DNA of 64,000 nt from Sphingobium sp. AP49 (lineage in GTDB: Bacteria > Pseudomonadota > Alphaproteobacteria > Sphingomonadales > Sphingomonadaceae), in the NCBI RefSeq assembly GCF_000281715.2, contig NZ_CP124576.1, positions 3,817,001 to 3,881,000 of the forward strand, read 5' to 3'. A model generated the notes under the pieces. It did not search any database and had not been told where the DNA came from. It was given only the letters and a program-made list of their open reading frames with translations. Shown in pieces: positions 45,350 through 53,901 of this stretch. Made by a program: the position numbers and the translations under genes. Within the stretch, counting starts at the first letter, position 1. Each line of letters starts with the position of its first letter.

Positions 45350-46846
45350 TCACCCCATGGTCGGGATGACGAAGGCGCTGTCGCCGGTGGCGCCGCCGTC
45401 GGGCCAGCGCTGGGTGACGGTCTTCACCTTGGTGAAGAATTTCACCCCTTCCATGCCGTGCTGATTGGTGTCGCCAAAGGCGCTGCGCTTCCAGCCGCCA
45501 AAGCTGTGATAGGCGACCGGCACCGGGATCGGCACATTGATGCCGACCATGCCGACATTGACCCGCGCGGCAAATTCGCGCGCGGCATGGCCGTTGCGGG
45601 TGAAGATGGCGACGCCGTTGCCATATTGGTGGTCGCTCGGCAGGCGCAGCGCATCCTCGAAACTGTCGGCGCGGACCATCTGGAGCACGGGGCCGAAAAT
45701 CTCCTCCTGATAGCTGCGCATCTGCGGCGTCACCCGGTCAAACAGGGTTGGGCCGACGAAGAATCCCTGTTCATGGCCCTGCAGCGTGAAGCCGCGGCCG
45801 TCGACCACCAGTTCGGCGCCTTCGTCGACGCCCATCTGGATATAGGATTCAATCTTCGCCTTGTGCGCGGCGGTGACGACCGGGCCATAATGGGCGTCGG
45901 CATCGGTCGAGACGCCGACCCGCAGCGCGTCGATCGCCGGGATCAGCTTCTCGCGCAGGGCGATCGCCGTCGCCTCGCCCACCGGCACAACGACCGGCAG
46001 CGCCATGCAGCGCTCGCCGGCCGAACCGAAGGCCGCGCCGGCGAGGTCATTCACCACCTGATCGAGATCGGCGTCGGGCATGACGATGCCGTGATTCTTG
46101 GCCCCGCCCATCGCCTGGACGCGCTTGCCCGCCTCGACGCCGCGCCGATAGACATAGTGGGCGATGTCGGACGAGCCGACGAAGCTGACCGCCCGGATCT
46201 CCGGATGATCGAGGATCGCGTCGACCATTTCCTTGTCGCCATGGACGACCTGCAGCACGCCGTCGGGCAGGCCGGCCTCCCGCATCAGTTCGGCGAGGCG
46301 CACGGGCACACTGGGGTCGCGCTCGCTGGGCTTCAGAATGAAGGCATTGCCGCAGGCGATGGCGACGCCGAACATCCACATCGGGATCATCGCCGGGAAG
46401 TTGAACGGGGTGATGCCGGCGACCACGCCGAGCGGCTGGCGCATCGAATAGACGTCGATGCCGGGGCCGGCGCCCTGGGTATATTCGCCCTTGAGCACAT
46501 GGGGGATGCCGCAGGCGAACTCGATCACCTCCAGCCCCCGCTGGATATCGCCCTTTGAATCGGCAATCACCTTGCCATGTTCAGAACTGAGCAGATGGGC
46601 AAGCTCGTCCATATTCTGTTCGACCAGCGTCTTGAAGGCGAACATGACGCGCGCGCGGCGCTGCGGGTTGGTCGCGGCCCAGGCCGGCTGGGCGGCAAGT
46701 GCGGCGGCCATGGCAACATCGAGATCGGCCTGGGTGCCGAGGCGCAGCTGCGCCTGTACGCCGCCATTATTGGGGTCGAAGACGTCGCTGGTGCGGCCGC
46801 CGTCACCTGCCGAATGACCGCTTATGACATGATCGATGATACGCAT
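45350..46846 (-). CDS. mmsA: Methylmalonate-semialdehyde dehydrogenase (CoA-acylating)
   Basis: 498 residues, normal for MmsA. NAD-binding and catalytic regions visible: ITPFNFPAMIPMWMFG, FILKPSERDPSVP, VGSSDIAHYVY, nucleophile Cys in GSAGERCMAL, and FGPVLQMVRADSFEDAL. MmsA converts methylmalonate semialdehyde to propionyl-CoA and CO2, the last specific step of valine catabolism. It is the first gene of the minus-strand set and divergent from a LysR gene. Confidence 0.95.
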   Translation of the reverse strand: MRIIDHVISGHSAGDGGRTSDVFDPNNGGVQAQLRLGTQADLDVAMAAALAAQPAWAATNPQRRARVMFAFKTLVEQNMDELAHLLSSEHGKVIADSKGDIQRGLEVIEFACGIPHVLKGEYTQGAGPGIDVYSMRQPLGVVAGITPFNFPAMIPMWMFGVAIACGNAFILKPSERDPSVPVRLAELMREAGLPDGVLQVVHGDKEMVDAILDHPEIRAVSFVGSSDIAHYVYRRGVEAGKRVQAMGGAKNHGIVMPDADLDQVVNDLAGAAFGSAGERCMALPVVVPVGEATAIALREKLIPAIDALRVGVSTDADAHYGPVVTAAHKAKIESYIQMGVDEGAELVVDGRGFTLQGHEQGFFVGPTLFDRVTPQMRSYQEEIFGPVLQMVRADSFEDALRLPSDHQYGNGVAIFTRNGHAAREFAARVNVGMVGINVPIPVPVAYHSFGGWKRSAFGDTNQHGMEGVKFFTKVKTVTQRWPDGGATGDSAFVIPTMG

Positions 46847-46923
46847 GGTCCATCCTCTCCACTATGCTTTGGCGCGCGCTGCGATCCCTCTGACGCAAGT
46901 CGCGCACTCCAAGTTCTTTTGCC

Positions 46924-46969
46924 GCATCGTTTGAAGCGGAAAACCGGTTCCCACTTTTCCGCACGATGC
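46924..46969. repeat. Intergenic inverted repeat (GCGGAAAACCGGTTCCC type)
   Basis: GCATCGT (46924-46930) and ACGATGC (46963-46969) frame an inner GCGGAAAA/TTTTCCGC stem with AACCGGTTCC between. This word family is widespread in alphaproteobacterial intergenic regions. It lies in the 203-base divergent gap between mmsA and the LysR gene. Confidence 0.6.
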
Positions 46970-47049
46970 TTTCACCCCGCCTTGCAGGATATCAGAAATG
47001 CAGGCAAGCTGACGGATATGCATGTCCACCCTGCAAAAATGCCGCACAC

Positions 47050-47952
47050 ATGAACTGGGACGATCTGCGCCTGTTCCTGGCGGTGGCGCGCACCGAGCGA
47101 TTGAGCGCGGCGGCGGCCATGACCAGGATGGATGCCACCACCATATCGCGGCGGATCAAGCGGCTGGAACAGGCGCTGGAGCAGAGATTGTTCGAGCATA
47201 CGCCGGCCGGCCATGTGCTGACCGACCATGGCACGCGCCTGCTGGAACAGGCCGAGCGGATGGAAGCGGCGGCGCTGGGCGTGCAGCGGAGTGGCAGCGC
47301 GGCCGGCGCACAGATGGCCGGGACGATCCGCCTGAGCGCCTCGGAAGGCTTTGGCAGCCGGGTGATCGCGCCCCATCTGCGCAGCTTTACCGCCGACCAT
47401 CCCCGGATCGAGATCGACCTGGTGGCGTCGAGCGGCTTCCTCAACCCCTCGCGGCGCGAGGCGGACATTGCGGTGATGCTGGCCCGGCCCAAGACCGGCC
47501 CGCTGATCACCCGCAAGCTGACCGACTATCATCTGGGGCTTTATGCCACGCCCGCCTATCTGGAGGGCGCGCCGCCGTTGAAGGCCAGGGGCGACCTGCT
47601 GCGCCATGTGCTGGTCGGCTATGTCCCCGATCAGATCTACGCGCCCGAACTGCGCTATCTGGCGGAAGTCGACGCCCGGCTGGAACCGGCGATCCGATCA
47701 AGCAGTATCAATGCCCAGGCGGAGATCATCGCCAGCGGTGCGGGATGCGGCATATTGCCCTGCTTCATTGGCGACGCCATGCAGGCTCCGGGACTTGTCC
47801 GCGTCCTGCCTGAGGTAATCGACATCCAGCGCAGTTTCTGGCTAGTGGTCCCCCGCGACCTGCGCGGTATCGCCCGAATAGATCAGTTTGTCGGCTGGCT
47901 GATCAATATGATCGAGGGACTGCGCCCAGTGATGGCAGGCAAGATGCGCTGA
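47050..47952 (+). CDS. LysR-family transcriptional regulator, divergent from mmsA
   Basis: 300 residues from ATG 47050; upstream in-frame codons lie in a palindromic repeat and are not credible. The N-terminal winged HTH (LRLFLAVARTERLSAAAAMTRMDATTISRRI, in part) has the LTTR pattern and the rest is the periplasmic-binding-like effector domain. The opening MNWDDLRLFL is shared by regulators found next to mmsA genes, so control of valine catabolism is likely. No clear T-N11-A site could be chosen confidently. Confidence 0.88.
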   Translation: MNWDDLRLFLAVARTERLSAAAAMTRMDATTISRRIKRLEQALEQRLFEHTPAGHVLTDHGTRLLEQAERMEAAALGVQRSGSAAGAQMAGTIRLSASEGFGSRVIAPHLRSFTADHPRIEIDLVASSGFLNPSRREADIAVMLARPKTGPLITRKLTDYHLGLYATPAYLEGAPPLKARGDLLRHVLVGYVPDQIYAPELRYLAEVDARLEPAIRSSSINAQAEIIASGAGCGILPCFIGDAMQAPGLVRVLPEVIDIQRSFWLVVPRDLRGIARIDQFVGWLINMIEGLRPVMAGKMR

Positions 47953-47961
47953 TTCGATTCC

Positions 47962-47996
47962 GGACCATTAATCGGTCCCCGAAGGAAATCCGGGGG
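47962..47996 (+). terminator. Two small hairpins after the LysR gene
   Basis: GGACC ATTAATC GGTCC (47962-47978), then CCCCG/CGGGG (47977-47981 with 47991-47995), start 10 bases after the LysR stop. The 260-base gap up to 48212 is AT-richer than its surroundings and otherwise shows no gene. Confidence 0.35.
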
Positions 47997-48212
47997 CGTT
48001 ATTGTGGTAATACCGCAAGAAATTGCAATTGGATATTGCGCTGCAATATGCCCTATCTGTCTCAATGTTCGACAAAAAATCGTTTGCCAATGCGCTTCCG
48101 AATCTGGAGAATGCGCGCTACAAAATCACATTGGGCCGCCTAGACCAACGAGCGAAACATAATTCGCCGCCTGTTTTCACATGACTGATCTTCTGTTTGC
48201 GGGGCTAAAAGA

Positions 48213-50264
48213 ATGAGCGTCAATGGTGATGGACTTAAAGGGGCATCGTCGAGCAAGCCGAACCCGGATGACGACGGCACTGCTTCCGGCACCGCTAAAA
48301 CGACCGCCGCAACCGGCAGTGCAAAGACGGTGAAGGCCAGCAGTTCAGCTGCAAGCGCCACCAAATCGACCAAGGCCAAGGCCAGCGGCGCGAAATCGGC
48401 CGATGCCAGCCCCAGCAAGACTACCGCCGCACCGGCCGCACCGGCCGAAGATCTTGGCGCGTTCTGGGATGCGGACCTTGGCCGCTACACGCTCCAACCC
48501 GTCATGATCCGCAGCGTCGCCGAAACATTTGCGCCGCACATCTTCTACCGCACGCTGGAAGGCGCTACCAAACGCAGCGATAACGGGATCAAGATGTCCG
48601 CCGGCGCGAAGGTCGGCTTCAACAATTATGTGAACAGTTTCTATGCCGCCTATTGGCTGAAACACACCACCGTCAGTGCAATCAGCCTGTCCGGCGTCCT
48701 GACCGGCAATGCTCTGCTGCATCTGTTCAAGTCGACTCCCTCGGGCCAGACCATCCATATCGGATCCTATCCGGTCGGCGTCGCCGACGAACGCGAAGTC
48801 TTCCATATCCATTTCGACCTCTACGGCTTCCTGCCGACCGATGGCGGACCGGGTCGCTATTTCTTCGACCTGGAGGCGGTCAACGACCTGGAGGTGGAGA
48901 AGATCAGCTTCACCACCTTCGTACCCCCCGCTCGTGAAGCTTCCTTCTCGCTGGGCATATGCACCTATCAGAAGGAGGATTATGTCACGAACATCGGCAT
49001 GATGCTCGAAAAGTACATGGCCACGCAGCCCACGGTGGTGCGCGATGTCTATATCGTCAACAACGACAAAACGTTCGACAAATTGCCGGCGCTCAGCGAC
49101 CTTGGTAAACGCGATCCGCGCTTCCATATGATCGCGCAGGGCAATGTCGGTGGTGCAGGCGGCTTTTCGCGCACCCTGCAGGAGAGCCTGAGCGGCAGCG
49201 GTTCGACCCATCATATCTTCATGGATGATGATGCGTTCATTGATCCCAATGTCCTGGACCGCCTGCACGCCTTCGTTTCCTATGCCCGCGAAGAGATTAT
49301 CGTGGGCGGCCACATGATGGACATGAAACGCCCTCACATGGTCTATGAGGGCGGCGCAAAACTGGATTATTGGGGCTTCCTGCAGAAGGTCGGCGACAAT
49401 CTCGACGCCTCCTCGCACCTCGACGCCACTTTCTACGACAAGCTGCGCGAGGTCGATTATAATGCCTGGTGGTTTGCCTGCGTACCCAAGTCTGTGGCAA
49501 TGGAAATCGGCCTGCCCCTCAACATCTTCATCCGCGGCGACGATTTCGAATATGGCCTGCGCATGCGTGCGAAGAAGGGCATCAAGACCGTGTCCCTGCC
49601 CGGCCTGTTCGTCTGGCACGAACCGTTCGAGGGCAAGACGGCTTCGTGGCTGGAATATTATAACTGGCGCAACCGCTTCATGATCTGTTCGCTTTATGCG
49701 GACCCGAAATCGCTGACCATTCAGCCGGTCGAGATGCTGCGCGACATCATTGTCGACCATCTGGAGGGGCAGCGCGATGAAATTGCGTTCGTGATGTGCC
49801 TGGCGATCGTCGATTTCCTATCCGGCCCGGAAGCGATCCTGCAAAGCGATGCGGAAGCCTTCCACACCAATTTGCGCGCGATACTGGCCACGCTCAAGGT
49901 TCGCCCGTCGGCCTTTGCCGAGTTGCTGTCCGCCCGACTGGAGGTCCATGGGCCAATAGAACAGGGTTCGCAGGTGGTCGATCTGCGCCGTTCGCCGCGA
50001 CTGGGCGGCAAGAAGCGCGCGGTGGACGAAATACGCTGGATCGAGAGCGATCTTGTGCCCGTCATCGATGCCGTTCTTGGCCGGTACGAGGCCAATGTCG
50101 AAGCGCTATGTGCCGAATGGAAGGAAAAGGCACATAAGCTTTCGTCGCGCGAGGCATGGACGGCGCTCTACTGGAGCGACACCAAAAAGGCCGACGCGAC
50201 CGATGCGACGTCGACCAGCAGCATAAATGAGGCAGCCGATTCCACGACAGTCACGACGGCATAG
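48213..50264 (+). CDS. GlfT2-like galactofuranosyltransferase (GT2 family)
   Basis: 683 residues. Residues 1-80 are a low-complexity Ala/Ser/Thr/Lys tail resembling a histone-H1 tail. Then comes a beta-rich N-terminal domain (about 90-240) and a GT-A domain with NVGGAGGFSRTL, metal-binding DDD at 338-340 (FMDDDAF), a catalytic-base region RGDDFEYG (441-448) and His469 in VWHEPF. These match the DDD, D/E and WHE arrangement known for mycobacterial GlfT2, which polymerises UDP-galactofuranose onto a lipid-linked acceptor. A mixed C-terminal helical region and a Thr-rich tail follow. No UDP-galactopyranose mutase is in the window. A role in a surface polysaccharide is inferred. Confidence 0.82.
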   Translation: MSVNGDGLKGASSSKPNPDDDGTASGTAKTTAATGSAKTVKASSSAASATKSTKAKASGAKSADASPSKTTAAPAAPAEDLGAFWDADLGRYTLQPVMIRSVAETFAPHIFYRTLEGATKRSDNGIKMSAGAKVGFNNYVNSFYAAYWLKHTTVSAISLSGVLTGNALLHLFKSTPSGQTIHIGSYPVGVADEREVFHIHFDLYGFLPTDGGPGRYFFDLEAVNDLEVEKISFTTFVPPAREASFSLGICTYQKEDYVTNIGMMLEKYMATQPTVVRDVYIVNNDKTFDKLPALSDLGKRDPRFHMIAQGNVGGAGGFSRTLQESLSGSGSTHHIFMDDDAFIDPNVLDRLHAFVSYAREEIIVGGHMMDMKRPHMVYEGGAKLDYWGFLQKVGDNLDASSHLDATFYDKLREVDYNAWWFACVPKSVAMEIGLPLNIFIRGDDFEYGLRMRAKKGIKTVSLPGLFVWHEPFEGKTASWLEYYNWRNRFMICSLYADPKSLTIQPVEMLRDIIVDHLEGQRDEIAFVMCLAIVDFLSGPEAILQSDAEAFHTNLRAILATLKVRPSAFAELLSARLEVHGPIEQGSQVVDLRRSPRLGGKKRAVDEIRWIESDLVPVIDAVLGRYEANVEALCAEWKEKAHKLSSREAWTALYWSDTKKADATDATSTSSINEAADSTTVTTA

Positions 50265-50303
50265 TCAACGGGCAGGCATGACAGATAAAATGAAAGCAGA
50301 AGC

Positions 50304-51959
50304 ATGGCGGTAACTGAACGTTACGACGTATGTATCGTGGGCGGTGGTTTAACGGGGCTGATGACTGCAAAAGCGGCCTTGGCCCAGGGCAAGTCGGTCG
50401 TCGTTATCGAGCGTGGTGGCGAATATCTGCCCGACGAACTCGACCGTCGGACCTGGTGGAAGGAATCCGTCCGTTCCAAGCCGATGGACGAGAATTATCG
50501 CCACTATAAAAATGAATTTGAAGACGACGCAAAATATTTTGACGACCTCGTCCAGAACGAGTCCGGGAATCCACCCTGGAGCTTCAAATATAATATGTGG
50601 TACGGCATCGGTGGCGCTTCGCAGATGTGGAGCGGCATGGCATGGCGCCTGGCACCAGAGGATTTTCGTACCAAGACCGACTATGGCTATGGGTTCGACT
50701 GGCCCATATCCTATCAGGATATTGCGCCTTACTATGACAAGGCCGAGCAATTTCTGGAGGTGTCCGGCCCGGCCGCCGAAGTCCGCAAGGACTATAAATA
50801 TTGGCCGTGGGACAATGACTATGTCTATCCCCACTTCCCGCTCAGCTATCTGGACAACAAGTTCCAGGACGTCATCGGCGACCTGGCCGAGTTGGTGCCG
50901 CAACCGCATGCGGTGCGTAACAAGCCGGTCGAGGAGGGTGGCTGCGTCGGTGCGAAGACATGCGTCAGCTATTGCGCGTCCAAGGCCATTTTCAAGGGCA
51001 ATGAACGCATCCTGCCCGAGATCATGTTCGACGACAATCTGACGATCCTGTTCAAGACGGCGGTCACCCGTATCGATTGGAGCAATGAGACCGGTCAGAT
51101 CAACTATGTCGTGGGTCACAGCGAAGGCGAGGAAGAGCCCCGGCATATCGAGGCAGAATCCTATTTCCTGTGTGGCAATGCGTTCGAGAATATCCGCCTG
51201 ATCCAATATTCCGAGCAGCAGAACGGCATTCCATTTGGCAAGTCGTCGCCGCTGGTGGGCCGCTATTTCTCGTCGCACGCGGCGGTCACCTACACGGTCG
51301 TAATGAACGAGAATGTCTTTCCCGTTCGCGGCCGACCGACCCATGCCAGCGTGATCGAATGGGTCAAGCGCGAGCCGCAGGCCAAGATCGGCGGCATCAC
51401 GCTCGAAATCTGGGATAATGACTTTACCATGGGCTATGGCCCATGGCGCCATTTCGATACCCATGTGTCCAAAGGCCATTGGGGTGGCCATTTGTTCAAC
51501 CTGCTCCAGTCATTCGAGCGCCGTTTCTGCATCTCGATGATCTTCGAGACCGAAATGACGGATTCCAAATGCTTCACGCTCAGCCCGACCAATAAGGACA
51601 AGTTCGGCATTCCGGTCGGGCGCATCGACCTGGGCCTGTCGGAACTGGACGAAGAAACGCTGCGCCGGACCGAAGCGCTGGCACACCAGATCGGCGAAAA
51701 ACCGGGCATCGCGAGCTTTGCGGAAAATGGGCGCGGCATCAACGGCAACCATCCTCTAGGTGGCTTGCGCATGTCGGAAACGGCCGAAACGGGCGTTCTC
51801 AACGATCGGTGCCGCGCGCATGATTTCAAGAATCTCTATGTTCTGGGTGGCAGTGCCTTCTGTTCGACGGGCAGCTTCAACCCGACGCTGACAATCGCCG
51901 CCCTCGCCATGCGCGCCTATGAAGATCCCGAACTAGGATGGACCAATGCCGCCTATTGA
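50304..51959 (+). CDS. GMC-type FAD oxidoreductase
   Basis: 551 residues. N-terminal FAD motif GGGLTG (13-18), with an acidic end in VVVIERGGEY. WYGIGGASQMWSGMAWRL is the flavin-attachment region of the GMC branch that includes membrane-bound sugar dehydrogenases and pyranose oxidases. The C-terminal GNHPLGGLRMS and GSFNPTLTIAALAMRAYE carry the conserved His/Asn pair region. No signal peptide or heme motif is present. It lies 39 bases after the GlfT2-like gene and overlaps the next small ORF, so the three probably form an operon; oxidation of a sugar unit linked to the glycosyltransferase product is a guess. Confidence 0.82.
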   Translation: MAVTERYDVCIVGGGLTGLMTAKAALAQGKSVVVIERGGEYLPDELDRRTWWKESVRSKPMDENYRHYKNEFEDDAKYFDDLVQNESGNPPWSFKYNMWYGIGGASQMWSGMAWRLAPEDFRTKTDYGYGFDWPISYQDIAPYYDKAEQFLEVSGPAAEVRKDYKYWPWDNDYVYPHFPLSYLDNKFQDVIGDLAELVPQPHAVRNKPVEEGGCVGAKTCVSYCASKAIFKGNERILPEIMFDDNLTILFKTAVTRIDWSNETGQINYVVGHSEGEEEPRHIEAESYFLCGNAFENIRLIQYSEQQNGIPFGKSSPLVGRYFSSHAAVTYTVVMNENVFPVRGRPTHASVIEWVKREPQAKIGGITLEIWDNDFTMGYGPWRHFDTHVSKGHWGGHLFNLLQSFERRFCISMIFETEMTDSKCFTLSPTNKDKFGIPVGRIDLGLSELDEETLRRTEALAHQIGEKPGIASFAENGRGINGNHPLGGLRMSETAETGVLNDRCRAHDFKNLYVLGGSAFCSTGSFNPTLTIAALAMRAYEDPELGWTNAAY

Positions 51960-52344
51960 TGCCGATCCCGCGATCGAAGCCACCATGCTGCATGATTTCC
52001 AGTTGCTCGTGCTGGAAACGCTGGTCCCGCTCGGCACCCAGCGCAGGATGCCTGCGGTGCGTGACATCTGGGACAAGGTGATCGCGTCGAAGCCCGGTCA
52101 GAAGGCGATGGGCAATTTCTACAGGAATGTGATGCGCTCGAACCGCAGCGTGTTCGACAGCGTCCGCGTCGGATTGCAGGAGGGCGATCCGGACGTGCTG
52201 CTGCTCAAGAACACGTTCTACCGCCAGATCGGGCGCGCCCACAGCCTGTTCGACACATTCTTCGGCCGCACCATCACCAACGGCAATGAGCAGTGCCCCT
52301 ATTGGGACAAGTCCGCCTATACCGTGCCGCCCAAGAGAAACTAG
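51946..52344 (+). CDS. Small protein of unknown family, partner of the GMC oxidoreductase
   Basis: 132 residues; ATG 51946 overlaps the GMC stop by 14 bases, with AGGA 8 bases upstream. No signal peptide or membrane helix is visible. The sequence looks helical (LHDFQLLVLETLVPL, RDIWDKVIASKPGQKAMGNFY) and ends with a short polar tail. I recognise no family. Its position resembles small subunits that accompany GMC-type dehydrogenases (for example gluconate dehydrogenase subunit 3), but it lacks the Tat signal of those. A perfect 11-bp hairpin closes the unit. Confidence 0.7.
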   Translation: MPPIDADPAIEATMLHDFQLLVLETLVPLGTQRRMPAVRDIWDKVIASKPGQKAMGNFYRNVMRSNRSVFDSVRVGLQEGDPDVLLLKNTFYRQIGRAHSLFDTFFGRTITNGNEQCPYWDKSAYTVPPKRN

Positions 52345-52349
52345 AATGA

Positions 52350-52377
52350 GATGTGGCGCCTGCAGCGGCGCCACATC
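52350..52377 (+). terminator. Strong hairpin after the GlfT2/GMC unit
   Basis: GATGTGGCGCC (52350-52360) is perfectly complementary to 52367-52377 around TGCAGC. It begins 6 bases past the stop of the 132-residue ORF and is followed by CCCTGCCC rather than T residues. Confidence 0.55.
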
Positions 52378-52552
52378 CCTGCCCGTGAGAGGCGCATCAT
52401 CGATCCCGCAGCGCGGCATCCCCCACCTCAAGCCAGCCGGAAGATGCGTGCCGGCCGCGCCTTGCCATCCCTTCCCGGCGCCAGTTCGGTCAGTGCCGCG
52501 CGCCCGTGCCCATTGCCACCTTGCGGTCGAGGGAACTGCGGATCAGCGGCGC

Positions 52553-52672
52553 CATCTCGTAAAGCTTGTCCTCCAGCATCGCAATCGCGCAGGTGATGGC
52601 CGGCGGGCTCATGTGCGACTGCCGTGCGGCCTCGGCGAAACCACCCGCCTCCGCCACCCGGACGATAATCAG
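52553..52672 (-). pseudogene. LysR-type HTH fragment
   Basis: Reading the minus strand from about 52672 gives RVAEAGGFAEAARQSHMSPP then a continuation resembling AITCAIAMLEDKLYE, a convincing LysR winged-helix segment (about 40 residues). It has no start codon of its own, no effector domain, and runs straight out of the 3' end of the ferredoxin reductase gene. I read it as a remnant of a regulator lost by deletion. The rest of the 324-base gap from 52345 to 52668 holds only the hairpin at 52350. Confidence 0.5.
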
Positions 52673-53901
52673 ACCAGTTCTTTCAAGGGCAGATCGACGT
52701 CCGCAAGCAGGTGCGGTTCCAGCATGGCGCCTGCCTCGACCAGTTTGCGGCCCTGCACATAGTCCTTCACCCTGTTCACGCAATCGAGCGCGAGAATGCG
52801 GCCCTGCTTGAGGTAGATGATGGAGAAGGAGCGGTCCGAGGGGTCACCGCGAATGATAGCCTGGTCGAAACCGACGTTGATCCCCGCCGTCTGCAGCTTG
52901 AGATCAAACTGGTTCGACCAGAACCAGGGGAAGGCCCTGTAGGGCTGCTCATCGCCACAGATCGCCTTGGCCACGCATGTCGCCATATCATTCGCATTCT
53001 GCACCGATTCGACGCGCATGATTTGCCTGCCCGCATAGTCGCAGGCAAAGGCGGCACAATCGCCGATGGCGTAGATGTCTGGCAACGACGTCCGGCAATG
53101 CGCATCGACATCCACGCCGTTGACGCCACCTGCCCCCGCTTGGAGCAGCGGCCCGACCGCCGGCACGATGCCAATGCCCACGATCACGGCATCTGCGGCA
53201 AGGACTTCGCCATCCGCCAATTTCACCCCAATGACGCGCCCGTCCTTCCCTTCCAGACTGTCTACCGCGACGCCGAGGCGCAGATCGACGCCATGACGGC
53301 GATGCTCCTGTTGATAAAAGGCAGACAGTTCCTCACCCGCAACACGCGCCAACACTCTGGGCAGTGCTTCCAGCAGGGTGACGTCGAGCGCCATTTTTGA
53401 AAGAACGGCTGCGGCTTCCAACCCGATATAGCCACCGCCGATGACCGTGATCCTCTTCGCGCCGCCGTCCAGTTCGGCCATGAGCGCATCGCAGTCGGCG
53501 CGAGTCCGCACCGCATGCACGCCGGCCAGATCGGCGCCAGCGCAGCTCAGCCGGCGCGGATCGCCGCCAGTCGCCCAGACCAGCTTGCCATAGCCAAGGC
53601 TGCGCCCGTCGGAGAGCGTCAGTTGCTTGTCCGCCGGATCGACCGCCGTCACTTCAGTGCCGAGCAGGAAGTTCACATCCTTTTCGGCCCAGAAGGTGGG
53701 CGGCCGGATAAGCAGCCGCTCGAACGCCTTTTCGCGCGCGAAATAATCCTTCGACAGCGGCGGCCGCTCATAGGGATATTCGGGCTCGCGGCCGACCACC
53801 ATGATGGTCCCGGCAAAACCGTTCTGGCGCAGCGCGATCGCGCATTGCGCGCCGCCATGGCCGGCCCCGACGATGACGATATCGGCCTGATCCATGGTCA
53901 T
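52669..53901 (-). CDS. FAD-dependent ferredoxin reductase (putidaredoxin reductase type)
   Basis: 410 residues from ATG 53901, which overlaps the pcaF stop (TGATG). Two dinucleotide-binding motifs are present: [10 protein letters not shown] (about 12-21) for FAD and [10 protein letters not shown] for NAD(P)[13 protein letters not shown] and DIYAIGDCA are hallmarks of oxygenase-coupled reductases (glutathione-reductase type). It should pass electrons from NADH to the 2Fe-2S ferredoxin encoded three genes upstream, which in turn feeds the BenAB oxygenase. Last gene of the catabolic operon; a LysR fragment adjoins its stop. Confidence 0.9.
   Translation of the reverse strand: MTMDQADIVIVGAGHGGAQCAIALRQNGFAGTIMVVGREPEYPYERPPLSKDYFAREKAFERLLIRPPTFWAEKDVNFLLGTEVTAVDPADKQLTLSDGRSLGYGKLVWATGGDPRRLSCAGADLAGVHAVRTRADCDALMAELDGGAKRITVIGGGYIGLEAAAVLSKMALDVTLLEALPRVLARVAGEELSAFYQQEHRRHGVDLRLGVAVDSLEGKDGRVIGVKLADGEVLAADAVIVGIGIVPAVGPLLQAGAGGVNGVDVDAHCRTSLPDIYAIGDCAAFACDYAGRQIMRVESVQNANDMATCVAKAICGDEQPYRAFPWFWSNQFDLKLQTAGINVGFDQAIIRGDPSDRSFSIIYLKQGRILALDCVNRVKDYVQGRKLVEAGAMLEPHLLADVDLPLKELV

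Noticed and set aside
44147..46558. An 803-codon plus-strand frame opposite the acyl-CoA dehydrogenase and mmsA
   Set aside because: It spans two real minus-strand genes and their intergenic repeats, and reads as low-complexity His/Asp/Ala-rich shadow sequence.
45350..46846. Possible 2-ketoglutarate semialdehyde dehydrogenase to complete the hydroxyproline pathway
   Set aside because: Sequence motifs and the neighbouring mmsB, hydrolase and acyl-CoA dehydrogenase identify it as methylmalonate-semialdehyde dehydrogenase; the hydroxyproline pathway's last enzyme is not in the window.
50278..50313. An 11-codon mini-ORF upstream of the GMC gene, ending over its start
   Set aside because: The ribosome site is weak, the peptide is featureless and the GMC ATG is well placed without it; kept only as a remote leader possibility.
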